Origin: Saccharospirillum sp039982735
GTDB taxonomy: Bacteria; Pseudomonadota; Gammaproteobacteria; Pseudomonadales; Natronospirillaceae
Length of the DNA: 64,000 bases
Direction: 5' to 3'
Assembly: GCF_039982735.1 (NCBI RefSeq)
Contig: NZ_JBDWXV010000025.1
Span: forward strand, 1 to 64,000
In this document: one piece after another, positions 6,284 through 15,250 of the stretch
Layout: each line of letters begins with the position of its first letter
How positions within the stretch are numbered: the stretch's first letter is position 1
Notes under the pieces: model-generated
The model's database searches: none
What the model was told of the DNA's origin: nothing
The model's input: the letters and a program-made list of their open reading frames with translations, nothing else
Position numbers and translations under genes: made by a program

Positions 6284-7870
6284 TCAGTGTTTTTTAACGC
6301 CGACTTCGACTTTGGCGACTCTTAAATACAGGAAGGCGATGACCGCGACGATCATGAAAATGAAGGTCGAGATGGTCGAGGCCAGTGCGAAGTCTTGCGT
6401 GTCGCCCCGGAACGCGAGGCGGTAGGCGTAGTTCACCAGCAGGTCGGTCTCACCGGCCTGGGGGTTGGAGCCGATGATGATGGGCCCGCCCTTGGTGAGC
6501 AGTTCAATCAGCACGAAGTTGTTGAAGTTGAACGCGAAGGAGGCGATCAGCAACGGCAACAGCGGCTTCAGAATCAGCGGCAATGTGATACGGAAAAAGT
6601 TGTTGAACATGCCGGAGCCTTCAAGGCCGGAGGCTTCGTACAAGTCTTTCGGGATCGACTGCAGCATGCCCAGGCACAGAATGAACATGTAGGGGTAACC
6701 GAGCCAGGTGTTCACAAACAGAATCATCGCGCGGGTGGTGTTGGGGTTGGAATTCCAGTTCGGGGCAATGCCGAACAGGCTTTTCAGAATAAAGTTGATC
6801 TCCCCGAAGTTCTGGTTGAACAGGGCCTTGAAAATCATGATCGAGATAAAGCTGGGCAGTGCATAGGGCAGAATCAGCAACAGTTGGTACAGAGCCCGGC
6901 CGCGTATGGGTTCCCATTGCACCAGGGAGGCCAGCGTTACGCCGATGATAAAGGTGGCGACCACGGTGAAGGCGGAGAACAGCATCGTCCAGGTGAAGAT
7001 CTGCACGAAGGGGTCGAACATGCCTTTGTCGGTGAGGACGCGTTTGATGTTGTCGAAGCCCACGTTCACGGTGAAGCCGGGGTTCAGGCGCTGGCCGTTT
7101 TCGTCTTCAAAATAACCGGCTTCGAAGTTGGGGCTAATGACGCTGCCGGCTTGCTGGTTGATGAGGTTGCCGTTGTCGGCTAACTCATACAGCGGGTAGG
7201 TGGTGGAGAACTGAGTGAGGCGGGATTTCATCAGCTCGGTGCCATCGGGCAACACCAGCATGACCCGGTCGAGTTCGCTGCGCAGCAGAATGGCGGCGTT
7301 GCGCGGGGCGGGTTGCAGGTTGGCCAGGGTTGAGTCCAATGGCCCGCTGGCTTCGAGTGCCAGGGTGATTTGTTCCGTGTGCGTCATCGGGACCGATTGG
7401 GTCGCCACATAGGTGTCGCCGGTGTCTTCGTTTTCGACGGTGATGCGGTATTCGGCGCCGTCTTCATAGAGAACCAAGTCGTAATTCGCGCCGTCTTCGG
7501 CGGCATAGGTCTGGTTCAGGAAGTAGGACTGGGCTTGTTCAAAGCTGATTAAATGCAGGTTCGAATAATTGGTGAAGCCGATGCCCAGGGTGTAGAGAAT
7601 CGGGAAGATAATAAACAGCATCATGCCGGCCAGGCCGGAGAATACGTAGCGCCACACGTAGGCGCGGTCGAACAAAAATATGTAGGCGAAGGCCGTGGTG
7701 AACAGCAGGGTGACCACGGCAAACAGGGGCTCGCCCTGGCTGTACATCACCAGCACGATGTACATAAAAAACAGGGAAATGGCGCTAACGATGCCGCGCT
7801 GCAGCCAGAGTTTCCAGCCACCCTGGGCGGCGGACTGCGGAACCATGGGGATGGCGTTGGGGTTTGCCAT
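6284..7870 (-). CDS. malF: Maltose/maltodextrin ABC transporter permease MalF
   Basis: A 528-residue permease (E. coli MalF has 514). It shows N-terminal membrane helices (about 25-45, 50-70 and 75-100), a large periplasmic domain from about 115 to 280 that in E. coli contacts MalE, and a C-terminal permease core with the EAA loop DLYEASGLEGSGMFNNFFRI and conserved FNNFVLIELLTKGGP. It lies downstream of malE in the same direction, separated by 288 bases that hold an intrinsic terminator and repeat R1, and is directly followed by malG. Confidence 0.94.
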   Translation of the reverse strand: MANPNAIPMVPQSAAQGGWKLWLQRGIVSAISLFFMYIVLVMYSQGEPLFAVVTLLFTTAFAYIFLFDRAYVWRYVFSGLAGMMLFIIFPILYTLGIGFTNYSNLHLISFEQAQSYFLNQTYAAEDGANYDLVLYEDGAEYRITVENEDTGDTYVATQSVPMTHTEQITLALEASGPLDSTLANLQPAPRNAAILLRSELDRVMLVLPDGTELMKSRLTQFSTTYPLYELADNGNLINQQAGSVISPNFEAGYFEDENGQRLNPGFTVNVGFDNIKRVLTDKGMFDPFVQIFTWTMLFSAFTVVATFIIGVTLASLVQWEPIRGRALYQLLLILPYALPSFISIMIFKALFNQNFGEINFILKSLFGIAPNWNSNPNTTRAMILFVNTWLGYPYMFILCLGMLQSIPKDLYEASGLEGSGMFNNFFRITLPLILKPLLPLLIASFAFNFNNFVLIELLTKGGPIIIGSNPQAGETDLLVNYAYRLAFRGDTQDFALASTISTFIFMIVAVIAFLYLRVAKVEVGVKKH

Positions 7871-7914
7871 GGGGGGTACGGCCTCGTCGTTGAGTTCGTG
7901 TCGGGATTTGGTTC

Positions 7915-7950
7915 AAAAAAAGAGCTTATCCCTACATTGGCGATAAGCTC
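7915..7950 (-). terminator. Intrinsic terminator between malE and malF
   Basis: On the minus strand GAGCTTATC and GATAAGCTC form a perfect 9-bp stem (7922-7950) followed by seven T residues. It lies after malE and before malF, so it probably ends most malE transcripts while letting some through, giving more binding protein than permease. Confidence 0.8.
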
Positions 7951-7967
7951 TAAAACGCTTAATAACT

Positions 7968-8146
7968 CAAGTTCCGGAGTTCAAATTAACTGCATCGCCA
8001 TGAGCCCGCGACGGATGGCAGGGCTACTTCTGCGGGGGCGCCGTGAATACATCCATGTAGGCTTAACTTCGGCATCCATGCCTCAGATACCCCCGCATAA
8101 GTAGCCCTACCACCCGTCGCTAACCTATAGTGAACTCCGAAACTTG
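7968..8146 (+). repeat. R1: variable-stem palindromic element in the malE-malF gap
   Basis: Terminal inverted repeats CAAGTTCCGGAGTTCA (7968) and TGAACTCCGAAACTTG (8131-8146) flank a core at 8008-8120. In the core GGCAGGGCTACTTCTGCGGG pairs with its near-complement, and the inner hairpins TACATCCATGTA and GGCATCCATGCC sit between. Confidence 0.85.
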
Positions 8147-8158
8147 CTGCCTATTAAA

Positions 8159-9340
8159 TTACTGAACAATACGAGCCGCCGCATCGTTCAACGCCGGGCC
8201 GGCTTCCTGGCGCCCTTGAACAATGGCGGTCAGTGCGGCTTCGGTGTTGCTCCAGAAGGCGCCCATTTCGGGAATGTTCGGCATCGGTTCACCGGCTTGC
8301 CAGATGGCGTAGGCATCGGCCAGGGTCTGGTTATCCTGCGACAGTTCGGCCATGAAGGCTTTGTGGGTAACGGCACCCAGGGCGCGGTCGTTGTTTACGG
8401 TTTCAAGGCCTTCCTGAGTTAGCAGGTAGTTTTCGATGAATTCGATTGCCAGGTCTTTATTCGGGGAGGCGGCGTTTATGGTGGCGGAGAGTACGCCGGT
8501 GAAACCCTGGCCTGCTTCGCCGTCGAGCGTTGGGTAGGGGCCGACCAGAATGTCGATGCCGGCTTGTTCGTACTCACCCCAGGCCCAGGGGCCGTTGATG
8601 ACGCAGGCGACTTCGCCGTTTTTGAAGGCGGCATCGAATACGCCGTAGTCGACGCCTTCGGGCATGACGTCGTCTTCAATCAGATCGCGGATCATGCCCA
8701 TGGCTTCAATGGAACCGGGCTGGTTGATGCCAGTTTTCTTGGCGTTGTACTGGCCGTTAATCTGTTCGAAGGCGTAGCCGCCTTTTACGGTCATAACGCC
8801 GTAGTTGAAGTAGGCGTTGTTGTACCAGTACAGCAGCGGCGCAATGCCGTCTTCAGCCAGGCCGGGGGCGGCAGCGCGCACGTCTTCCCAGGAGGCGTAG
8901 GGCGCATCAACAATGTCGGCGTTGCAGATTTGGGTGGGGCCTTCAACGGCCATGGGGTAGCCGTAAGTGGTGCCGTTGTAGGTGACGGCGCCCCAGAAGG
9001 AGTCGTCCAGTGCGTTGCGGACGTCGCGGCCGGGTTCAACGGGCGCGAGCAGGCCGGATTTGGCCCAGTCGCCAATGCGGTCGTGGGCCCAGATGAAGAT
9101 GTCTGGCCCCTGGCCGATGGCGGCTTCTTTCTGGAATTTTTCGGTCACGGCATCCGGTGTTTCAACGGTGACCGGTATGCCCAGTTCGGCTTCGAGGCGG
9201 TCGCCCACGGCTTGCAGGCCGTTGTAGCCTTTGTCGGCGTTAATCCAGACCAGCAGTTCGCCTTCTTCGAGAGCCAGAGCAGAGCCTGCGGTGGTCATGG
9301 CGGCCACAGACATGGCCAGAATCAGTGTTTTTTTCATCAT
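8159..9340 (-). CDS. malE: Maltose/maltodextrin-binding periplasmic protein MalE
   Basis: The periplasmic substrate receptor of the MalFGK importer. I use the ATG at 9338-9340 (393 residues), because GGAAGG lies 9 bases upstream and the protein then starts with a Sec signal peptide (MMKKTLILAMSVAAMTTAGS, cleavage near ALA-LEE). The mature start EEGELLVWINADKGYNGL is nearly that of E. coli MalE. Ligand-binding elements such as GPDIFIWAHDRIGDWAKSGL and the tryptophan-rich PEMGAFWSNTEAAL are present. Length equals the E. coli protein (396). A frame open further upstream to 9391 is not needed. It is the first gene of malE-malF-malG. Confidence 0.95.
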   Translation of the reverse strand: MMKKTLILAMSVAAMTTAGSALALEEGELLVWINADKGYNGLQAVGDRLEAELGIPVTVETPDAVTEKFQKEAAIGQGPDIFIWAHDRIGDWAKSGLLAPVEPGRDVRNALDDSFWGAVTYNGTTYGYPMAVEGPTQICNADIVDAPYASWEDVRAAAPGLAEDGIAPLLYWYNNAYFNYGVMTVKGGYAFEQINGQYNAKKTGINQPGSIEAMGMIRDLIEDDVMPEGVDYGVFDAAFKNGEVACVINGPWAWGEYEQAGIDILVGPYPTLDGEAGQGFTGVLSATINAASPNKDLAIEFIENYLLTQEGLETVNNDRALGAVTHKAFMAELSQDNQTLADAYAIWQAGEPMPNIPEMGAFWSNTEAALTAIVQGRQEAGPALNDAAARIVQ

Positions 9341-9600
9341 TGCCGTGCTTCCTTCCTGTGTCTTTTTTTGTTGTCGCGTGCGGCAGTGCACGTCGGTGTG
9401 CTTTCAACCGGAACGCGGGCAAAAATATCGGGTTGGCAGGGCCAAACACAGGCGGGTTTTTCGTCCATTGGCAAAAATCCACCCAGTCCAACCCCCTTTG
9501 GGGGGTGGAGTGAGGCAGATTCCGCAATTAATGGGGATCAATCGATGTTCGGGTTGAATACTAAAGTTCGGAGGCTGGGTTGGCTAAGTGGCACTGGTCC
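9341..9600. other. malE upstream region
   Basis: Probable malE promoter region. I see GC-rich tracts (CCCCCTTTGGGGGG at about 9491-9504 can form a small hairpin) but no MalT box that I would defend. No gene is seen. Confidence 0.3.
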
Positions 9601-9727
9601 GCAGCGGCTACCGGAGGTGTTCCCGTGGGGTCGGGCGGAATGCCGCCCACTCAACCCGTCCATGGAGCCTAGGCCGCAGCATCCATGCTGCGGACTTCCC
9701 CACGGGAACACCTCCGGCAACCGCTGC
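9601..9727 (+). repeat. R2: variable-stem palindromic element, three-hairpin form
   Basis: Outer arms GCAGCGG...CCGGAGGTGTTCCCGTGGGG and CCCCACGGGAACACCTCCGG...CCGCTGC enclose GGGCGGAATGCCGCCC, a CCATGG segment, and CCGCAGCATCCATGCTGCGG. The first inner hairpin is extra compared with most copies. Confidence 0.85.
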
Positions 9728-9766
9728 TTGTCGCTCCAGCGCAATAGAAACTAGGGAAACAACAGA

Positions 9767-10282
9767 TTATCGGTCAGTGGTTTCTATACCAGCCGCAGTG
9801 AAGCGATTACGTAGCTGTACTTGTGTATCCACTTCGGAATGGGCAATGCCGAGCAGTAACCACATGGTGCCGGTTGAGCTTTCACGGGTTCGGACGACGC
9901 GAAGCTCTTCGTTTAGCCAGGATAGAATCACCTGCTTGGCTTCAGTTTTCTGGTCGTCGTCAACGTCGGCAAACCAGGTGACGAGCCATTCCAGTGCCAT
10001 GGCGTGCTGAACTTCCAGGCGGGCGCGTTCGATGCTGACGTTGGTTTCAACGTCGGCTGACGAGGGGGCGGAGGTTAACCGGGTTATGGGGTAGCCATCG
10101 ACCTGCTGGTCGCAAATAAAGGATGGTGCAGGTGTTCGGGTGGTGTCGGGGAAGGTGCAGGTGGTCAGTTCCTGTTGCATGCCACGCGACATGCAGGCGG
10201 ACAGGCCGACTACGAGGAGGATCGTCGCACCGGTTTTCAGAGTAAACCGGGCAAACTGATTGCGATGATCTGAATCGGCCAT
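9767..10282 (-). CDS. Putative lipoprotein of unknown function
   Basis: A 171-residue protein with an N-terminal hydrophobic segment ending in the lipobox LSAC at about residues 27-30, so it is likely lipidated and envelope-anchored. After the Cys comes a polar region with CTFPDTTRTPAPSFIC, and a helical body with several Arg/Glu-rich segments (SIERARLEVQHAMALEWL). I do not recognise the family with confidence; the arrangement recalls small LPP20-type lipoproteins. It stands alone, downstream in direction of serA, separated by a 360-base gap with repeats. Confidence 0.6.
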   Translation of the reverse strand: MADSDHRNQFARFTLKTGATILLVVGLSACMSRGMQQELTTCTFPDTTRTPAPSFICDQQVDGYPITRLTSAPSSADVETNVSIERARLEVQHAMALEWLVTWFADVDDDQKTEAKQVILSWLNEELRVVRTRESSTGTMWLLLGIAHSEVDTQVQLRNRFTAAGIETTDR

Positions 10283-10424
10283 GAACTACGTTTCCCTTAG
10301 CGTTGGGATAAGAAAAAAGAGGTATGGCCAGTATGCCAGCTGTCGTTTGAAACGCTAGTGGGGAGAGGACTGTAGTGTGCGGTGCCACTATCGATGGGCA
10401 CAGGTTCAATTACACCATCGAATG

Positions 10425-10565
10425 GCTCCCTCGCCCGTCTCACGGGAGAGGGTTGGGGAGAGGGGTCAAGTCTGGTCTTTCTAGCATTCCAATCGAAACC
10501 ACTGCACGAACGGCGGCGCCTCCCCCTCTCTCTAACTCTCTCCCCCGGAGGTGGAGAGAGGGCTG
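10425..10565. repeat. CCCTCTCCC-type repeat pair in the gap before serA
   Basis: The 10283-10644 gap holds CCCTCGCCCGTCTCACGGGA followed by GAGGGTTGGGGAGAGGGG (about 10431-10467), and an oppositely oriented copy CCTCCCCCTCTCTC...GGTGGAGAGAGGG (about 10527-10563). The two copies can pair with each other. The same motif occurs at 4226-4273. I see no gene here. Confidence 0.5.
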
Positions 10566-10644
10566 GGATGTACAGCGCCAGGAGCGACATTCGTGCGCAT
10601 TACTGTCTGCACATCAGACTGAAACGCGAGTTCCGACTACCAGG

Positions 10645-11874
10645 TCAGAACAATATACGAGCGCGCATCGTTCCTTTCACTTCCCGAACTTTATCGAGCG
10701 CTTTCAGCGAGCAGTCCTGCGCCACATCGATCACCACGTAGCCAATCTTATCCCGCGTTTGCAGGTACTGGCCGATGATGTTGATGTCGTTCTCGGAGAA
10801 GATCCGGTTAATTTCGGACATCACACCAGGGATGTTCTGGTGAATGTGCAACAGCCGGTGGGCGCTTGGGTGTGCGGGCAGGGCTACTTCCGGGAAGTTG
10901 ACGGCGGAGATTGAGGTGCCGTTGTCGGAATACAGTGCCAGTTTTTCCGCGACTTCAATACCGATGTTGAACTGGGCTTCCTGGGTGGAACCGCCAACGT
11001 GCGGCGTGAGCAGTACGTTGTCGAATTCACGCAGCGGCGACAGGAATTCGTCGTCGTTGCTGCGGGGCTCGACCGGGAAGACGTCGATGGCGGCGCCGAG
11101 GAGTTTTTTCTCTTTCAGGGCGCCAGCCAGGGCGTCGATGTCGACCACGGTGCCGCGGGCGGCGTTAATAAAGACCGAGCCCGGCTTCATGCGAGCGAAC
11201 TGTTCCGGGCCCATCATCCACTTGGTGGACGCGGTTTCGGGTACGTGCAGGGTGACGACGTCGCTGGTTTCGAGCAGTTCGTTCATCGAGCCAACCTGGC
11301 TGGCGTTGCCCATGGGTAGCTTGGTGACAATGTCGTAGAACTGGACATTCATGCCCAGGCCTTCGGCCAGCACACCCAGCTGGGTGCCGATGCTGCCGTA
11401 ACCGACAATACCGAGTTTCTTGCCACGGATCTCAAAACTGTCGGCGGCGCTCTTCAGCCAGCCGCCGCGATGGCAGGCGGCGTTCTTTTCGGGAATGCCG
11501 CGCAGCAGCAGGATGGCTTCGGCCAGCACCAGTTCGGCGACGGAGCGGGTGTTGGAGAAGGGGGCGTTGAAGACGGCGACGCCATGGAGGGCGGCGGCGT
11601 CGAGGTCTACCTGGTTGGTACCAATGCAGAAGCAGCCAACGGCGACCAGTTTGTCGGCGGCCTCGAAGATCTCGGCGGTGAGCTGGGTGCGGGAGCGAAT
11701 GCCGATGAAGTGGGCGTCTTTGACCTTTTCGATCAGTTCGGCTTCGGGCAGCGAACCCTTGTGGTATTCGATGTTGGTGTATCCGGCTTTGGTCAGGGTA
11801 TCCAGGGCGCTTTGGTGCACACCTTCCAGCAACAGGATGCGAATCTTGCTTTTATCCAGCGAATTTTTGCTCAT
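10645..11874 (-). CDS. serA: D-3-phosphoglycerate dehydrogenase
   Basis: First step of serine synthesis: oxidises 3-phosphoglycerate with NAD+ in the cytoplasm. I use the ATG at 11872-11874 (409 residues), giving the start MSKNSLDKSKIRILLLEGVH that aligns with E. coli SerA; an upstream frame to 11949 is not supported. It shows the NAD-binding GKKLGIVGYGSIGTQLG, the active-site Arg in AARGTVVDIDAL, the Glu in PVEPRS and the catalytic His in LLTPHVGGSTQEAQ. The last 75 residues (HIHQNIPGVMSEINRIF) form the regulatory ACT domain that binds serine. The length matches the E. coli type. Confidence 0.96.
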   Translation of the reverse strand: MSKNSLDKSKIRILLLEGVHQSALDTLTKAGYTNIEYHKGSLPEAELIEKVKDAHFIGIRSRTQLTAEIFEAADKLVAVGCFCIGTNQVDLDAAALHGVAVFNAPFSNTRSVAELVLAEAILLLRGIPEKNAACHRGGWLKSAADSFEIRGKKLGIVGYGSIGTQLGVLAEGLGMNVQFYDIVTKLPMGNASQVGSMNELLETSDVVTLHVPETASTKWMMGPEQFARMKPGSVFINAARGTVVDIDALAGALKEKKLLGAAIDVFPVEPRSNDDEFLSPLREFDNVLLTPHVGGSTQEAQFNIGIEVAEKLALYSDNGTSISAVNFPEVALPAHPSAHRLLHIHQNIPGVMSEINRIFSENDINIIGQYLQTRDKIGYVVIDVAQDCSLKALDKVREVKGTMRARILF

Positions 11875-12027
11875 GCTCAGACTCTTGGTACCAATGAAAT
11901 GGGTGGCGCGCGGATGATACCACAGCGTTTCGGCCTTACGAGGCGCCAATTACGCAATGAACTGTTCTACCTTGGGCAAAACAGGGTTCTGTGGCTCCTT
12001 GTTGAATTCGATCCGAGGCAGGCGTTC

Positions 12028-12141
12028 GCGACCATCACCCTTCATGGCCCTGGAGGGACGCTGCAAGTACTTCCCTGTAAGCTCGGCGGTCCCCATCCAT
12101 GGGGACCGACGCCCACCAGGGCCATGAAGGGTGCTGGTCGC
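12028..12141 (+). repeat. R3: variable-stem palindromic element (114 bp)
   Basis: Arms ACCCTTCATGGCCCTGG and CCAGGGCCATGAAGGGT with further GCGACC/GGTCGC ends. Inner hairpins are GTACTTCCCTGTAAGC and CGGTCCCCATCCATGGGG followed by ACCG. Belongs to the subgroup with R11 and R21. Confidence 0.85.
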
Positions 12142-12216
12142 TTGAGTGTGGTTTCGATTGAAATTTACCGAAAGCTACAACCAGTTCATTTGGGACGATG
12201 GCTACGTTGCTGCGGA

Positions 12217-12323
12217 GGACTGCCGGGTATGCTCATTGGAGGCCGTTAGACAACAGGGATGTTGTCTCCGAGCCCCCATGGATGGGTTCACGGCGTGCCT
12301 CCAACGAGCATACCCGGTGGTCC
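12217..12323 (-). repeat. R4: variable-stem palindromic element (107 bp)
   Basis: Arms GGACTGCCGGGTATGCTCAT and ATGCTC...complement pair over 26 positions with few mismatches. Inner hairpins are GACAACAGGGATGTTGTC and CCCCCATGGATGGG. It lies in inverse orientation to R5 and R7. Confidence 0.85.
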
Positions 12324-12376
12324 ACCCAACCTCCCAGGCAGCTATGCAAAGGCAACCACTGAAGAAAACCCAAGCC

Positions 12377-14206
12377 TCAGGAGACCAACTGGGTGTCCCT
12401 GGGGTTTCGGGGAGCATACCGAGCCGGTAGTTGGTCAATGTGGTCGAAGGTGCGGGGGTCTTTGTAGGGGAGTTTCATGAAGCCGCGCAGGCCGAGGCCC
12501 TGGATGTCTTTGACGGCGGCGAGCATTCGGTTCAGGTGGTTGCGGAAGGTGTCTTCCTGGCTGGCGTCGAGCAGGCGGTAGTAGTTGTGGATTTTCAGGT
12601 TGCGCGGCAACACTTCGAAGATGATGCAGCCGGTGTGGTGAATGCGGTCGAGCGCTTCGATCTCGTCCATGATCGAGGGCGGCAGGGTCAAGTATTCGTC
12701 GGGGTCGCGGCCGTCCTCGAAGTAGGAGTGCATGCGTTCTGTGTCTTCGCCCTGGGGCGCTGGCGTCACCAAGTAGGGGATGCGCAGACTTTTTGGGGGG
12801 ATGAAGGCATCGGTTTCACGGCGGCGGTCTAGGTGCAGGGTGTCGCGGGCGTTGTACATCACCGCCTTGAACGTGCCCTGGCGGTAGACGCCGCGCGCGA
12901 GGTTGACCATGTTGTTGACCGATTGGTGGAACGAACGGCGCAGTTCCGGGTTGTGCAGGCTGAAGGCGGATTCGATGCGCACGCCGTCGGCATGCCATTT
13001 GACCGCCAAGCCGCCGACGATGGGGTAGCGGCCGAGGCGGCTAACGGCGGCGACGAAGGCTTTTTCGGTTTCGCCCATGCCTTGCAGGTAGTTTTTGTAG
13101 TATTTGTCGAGTTGTTCGTCTTCGACGTCCATCAGGGTGTCGTCGGGGTTTTCCTGGCGCAGGAAAGATTTGCGCGAGCTGTAGACGGCGGTGTCGACTT
13201 CGCGGAGGCGCTCGCTGACCCAGACCGGAATCATCGGTGCCAGGTCGTCGGCCGGGGCCATGGCGACGATGTGTCGCATGCGGGTCATGTGGCCGAGGAA
13301 GTAGTTGCCGGCCTGTTGGCGCTGGCCGGTGTCGTCGTCCATCATCGCCGCCAGCACGCGGGCGAATTCGATGGGCAGGCCGAGCGCCTGGGGTGTGATG
13401 ACTTTGCGGCCGAAGCGGCAGCCCTGGCCCGAGGCAAGTGCATACAGGGTGGCGGCGGTGCCTTGTTCGTCGAACCGGGGGGATGAGAGGCCGCCGTTCA
13501 GTTGTTCATCGCCAATGAAGTACACGTCGCCGAGTTTGGCGTTGGTGTGTTGCAGGTCGGACGACATTAAGTCCATGACGCTGTTGGAGATGAACTGGTG
13601 GTCGGCGTCGAGCTGGGAGAAGACCGATGAGCCCCAGTCGATCAGTTGCACCTGCTCGGTGGCCGGGTCGAAGACGAGGTTGCTGGGTTTGATGTCGCCG
13701 TGAACGATGGGTCGCCACTGGCCCTGGGCGTCGGTTCGGGTGCGCAGGTAGCGCAGCAGGTCGGATAGTTGAGCGGCGATGTTCAGGATCAGTTGCGGAG
13801 GCAGCCGCCCGGCTTTGAGGCCGTAGTCGTCGAGGTCGAGCCCCGGGGCGCGGGTCATCACCAGTATGGCTTGTTTGCCGACGCGCACGAAGTCTTTGAC
13901 CTGGGGGATTTGCGGGTGGTCGAGCAAAGATTGCAGGTCGCTCTCTTCTTCAAGCCGGTCTTGCACGTGCTGGGGCAGGTTGATGCGTGAGAATTTGAAC
14001 ACCAAATCAACCCCGGTGCGGGTTTTGCCGCCAAACACGAAGCCGAAGGCGCCCTTGCCGATCAGTTCGATATCCTGATACCCCAGCCGTTCCAGCTGAC
14101 GCATGCAGAGCTTGATCCAGGCTTTGAGCTTGGCGGCGTCCTGATGCGAGAGCAAATAGATGCTTTGCTCTTCAGGGATGTAAAAGTGCTTGAGGCTGTG
14201 CTCCAC
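12377..14206 (-). CDS. Serine/threonine protein kinase with C-terminal domain of unknown function
   Basis: A 609-residue soluble protein starting at GTG (AGGAG upstream). The first 300 residues are a eukaryotic-type kinase: glycine loop GKGAFGFV (50-57), probable ATP lysine in LVFKFSR (K71), catalytic loop HGDIKPSN (169-176) and DWGS (190-193) replacing DFG. The acidic Glu cluster at 86-88 could supply the alpha-C glutamate. The remaining 300 residues contain no domain I recognise and no membrane segment. It phosphorylates unknown targets; no phosphatase or forkhead partner is adjacent. It lies alone between repeat-filled gaps. All catalytic residues are present, so activity is likely. Confidence 0.82.
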   Translation of the reverse strand: MEHSLKHFYIPEEQSIYLLSHQDAAKLKAWIKLCMRQLERLGYQDIELIGKGAFGFVFGGKTRTGVDLVFKFSRINLPQHVQDRLEEESDLQSLLDHPQIPQVKDFVRVGKQAILVMTRAPGLDLDDYGLKAGRLPPQLILNIAAQLSDLLRYLRTRTDAQGQWRPIVHGDIKPSNLVFDPATEQVQLIDWGSSVFSQLDADHQFISNSVMDLMSSDLQHTNAKLGDVYFIGDEQLNGGLSSPRFDEQGTAATLYALASGQGCRFGRKVITPQALGLPIEFARVLAAMMDDDTGQRQQAGNYFLGHMTRMRHIVAMAPADDLAPMIPVWVSERLREVDTAVYSSRKSFLRQENPDDTLMDVEDEQLDKYYKNYLQGMGETEKAFVAAVSRLGRYPIVGGLAVKWHADGVRIESAFSLHNPELRRSFHQSVNNMVNLARGVYRQGTFKAVMYNARDTLHLDRRRETDAFIPPKSLRIPYLVTPAPQGEDTERMHSYFEDGRDPDEYLTLPPSIMDEIEALDRIHHTGCIIFEVLPRNLKIHNYYRLLDASQEDTFRNHLNRMLAAVKDIQGLGLRGFMKLPYKDPRTFDHIDQLPARYAPRNPRDTQLVS

Positions 14207-14275
14207 CGGCGGGCTCCTGTGTTGAGTCTCCAGTTTGGCTAATCCTCAGTTGAGAATCCAGCTTGGTGGTTGGTC

Positions 14276-14494
14276 GTGTCATGAGTCAGAAATTCGGTGG
14301 GTAATTGGGTATGGTGGTTGCTTTTGGTTTGGTGGCAGGCGGACTGCCGGGTGTGTCTACTGGGGGCACGTCGTAAATACATCCATGTAGACTCGGAGAC
14401 AACATCCATGTTGTCTAACGGCCCCCAGTAGACGCACCCGGCAGTCCTTCGATCATCTGTGGTTTCATCTACGCGAATTTCTGACTCATGACAC
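14276..14494 (+). repeat. R5: full-length 219-bp palindromic element with terminal inverted repeats
   Basis: The ends GTGTCATGAGTCAGAAATTC (14276) and GAATTTCTGACTCATGACAC (ending 14494) are perfect 21-bp inverted repeats. The 107-bp core at 14341-14447 has arms GGACTGCCGGGTGTGTCTAC and their complement, with inner hairpins TACATCCATGTA and GACAACATCCATGTTGTC. It has the same total length as R19. Confidence 0.9.
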
Positions 14495-14521
14495 TTGGGA
14501 TGTTCCCTGCCAACCTTTCTA

Positions 14522-15250
14522 TTAGCGAATCCGTTCGTACACACAAAGATTAACTGCGGACGCAAGATTCAACGATTCTATGGCACCGGAGCCTGGGATT
14601 GTGAAGGCGGTGGCGTTCAGGTCGGTTAAGGCTTCCCGGGGAACGCCTCTGGCTTCGTTACCGAAGACATAGCAGCTCACTGATTTAAAGCTGGGGCTTG
14701 TGAGTGGTTCGCCGCTCATATCCAGGCTGGCAATGCTTGAGTAACGCCCGGCTAAACTGTCCAAAGGTACATCCAACTCCATCGGTACATGAAAAATCGC
14801 GCCCATGCTGGCGCGCACGACTTTGGGGTTGTAGGGGTCGACGCTGCCGGGGCTGAGTAGGCAGCGGAAGCCACCGAACCAGGCCAGGGTGCGCAGTATG
14901 GTGCCCAGGTTGCCCGGGTCCTGAATTTCGTGGAGATAGATGGCGATGTCGGTTTTGGCGGCGTCTGGTGAGGGTGGTGCTGGGGTAATGGGCACCACGG
15001 CCACGATGCCCTGGGGCGTTTTGGTATCGCTGATCTGCGCCATTTTTTTGCTGCTGATCAGTTGGGTGCGCAGCGGGCTTTGCCAGTTTTCGTACGCTTC
15101 CGTGACCAGCAGTTCGGCCTGGCGCAGGGCCGGTTGGTGTTCGCCAGCGCGTTGCAGTTCGAGCACCAGGTGTTCGCCTTCCACCAGATAGTGGCCGAAC
15201 TGGTTTCGGTATTTTTTCTGGTGCAGTTTTTTGATGTCGTCGAGTTTCAC
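14522..15250 (-). CDS. TrmH-family (SpoU) RNA 2'-O-methyltransferase
   Basis: A 242-residue enzyme of the SPOUT class that transfers a methyl group from S-adenosylmethionine to a ribose 2'-OH in tRNA or rRNA. The N-terminal 80 residues (KKLHQKKYRNQFGHYLVEGE) are the substrate-binding domain with the conserved Arg/Asn/Glu positions. Motif 1 is LHEIQDPGNLGTILRTLAWF, motif 2 is CYVFGNEARGVP, and motif 3 is FTIPGSGAIESLNLASAVNL, which forms the knot. It starts at GTG overlapping the stop of the FAD-dehydrogenase gene (GTGA), so the two are translationally coupled. The exact RNA target cannot be read from sequence. Confidence 0.9.
   Translation of the reverse strand: MKLDDIKKLHQKKYRNQFGHYLVEGEHLVLELQRAGEHQPALRQAELLVTEAYENWQSPLRTQLISSKKMAQISDTKTPQGIVAVVPITPAPPSPDAAKTDIAIYLHEIQDPGNLGTILRTLAWFGGFRCLLSPGSVDPYNPKVVRASMGAIFHVPMELDVPLDSLAGRYSSIASLDMSGEPLTSPSFKSVSCYVFGNEARGVPREALTDLNATAFTIPGSGAIESLNLASAVNLCVYERIR

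Noticed and set aside
9341..9600. MalT boxes upstream of malE
   Set aside because: A few G-rich stretches resemble half of a MalT box, but spacing and sequence are not convincing.
5461..9754. Long plus-strand ORFs opposite malG, malF and malE
   Set aside because: High-GC antisense shadows; the minus-strand genes are complete and well recognised.
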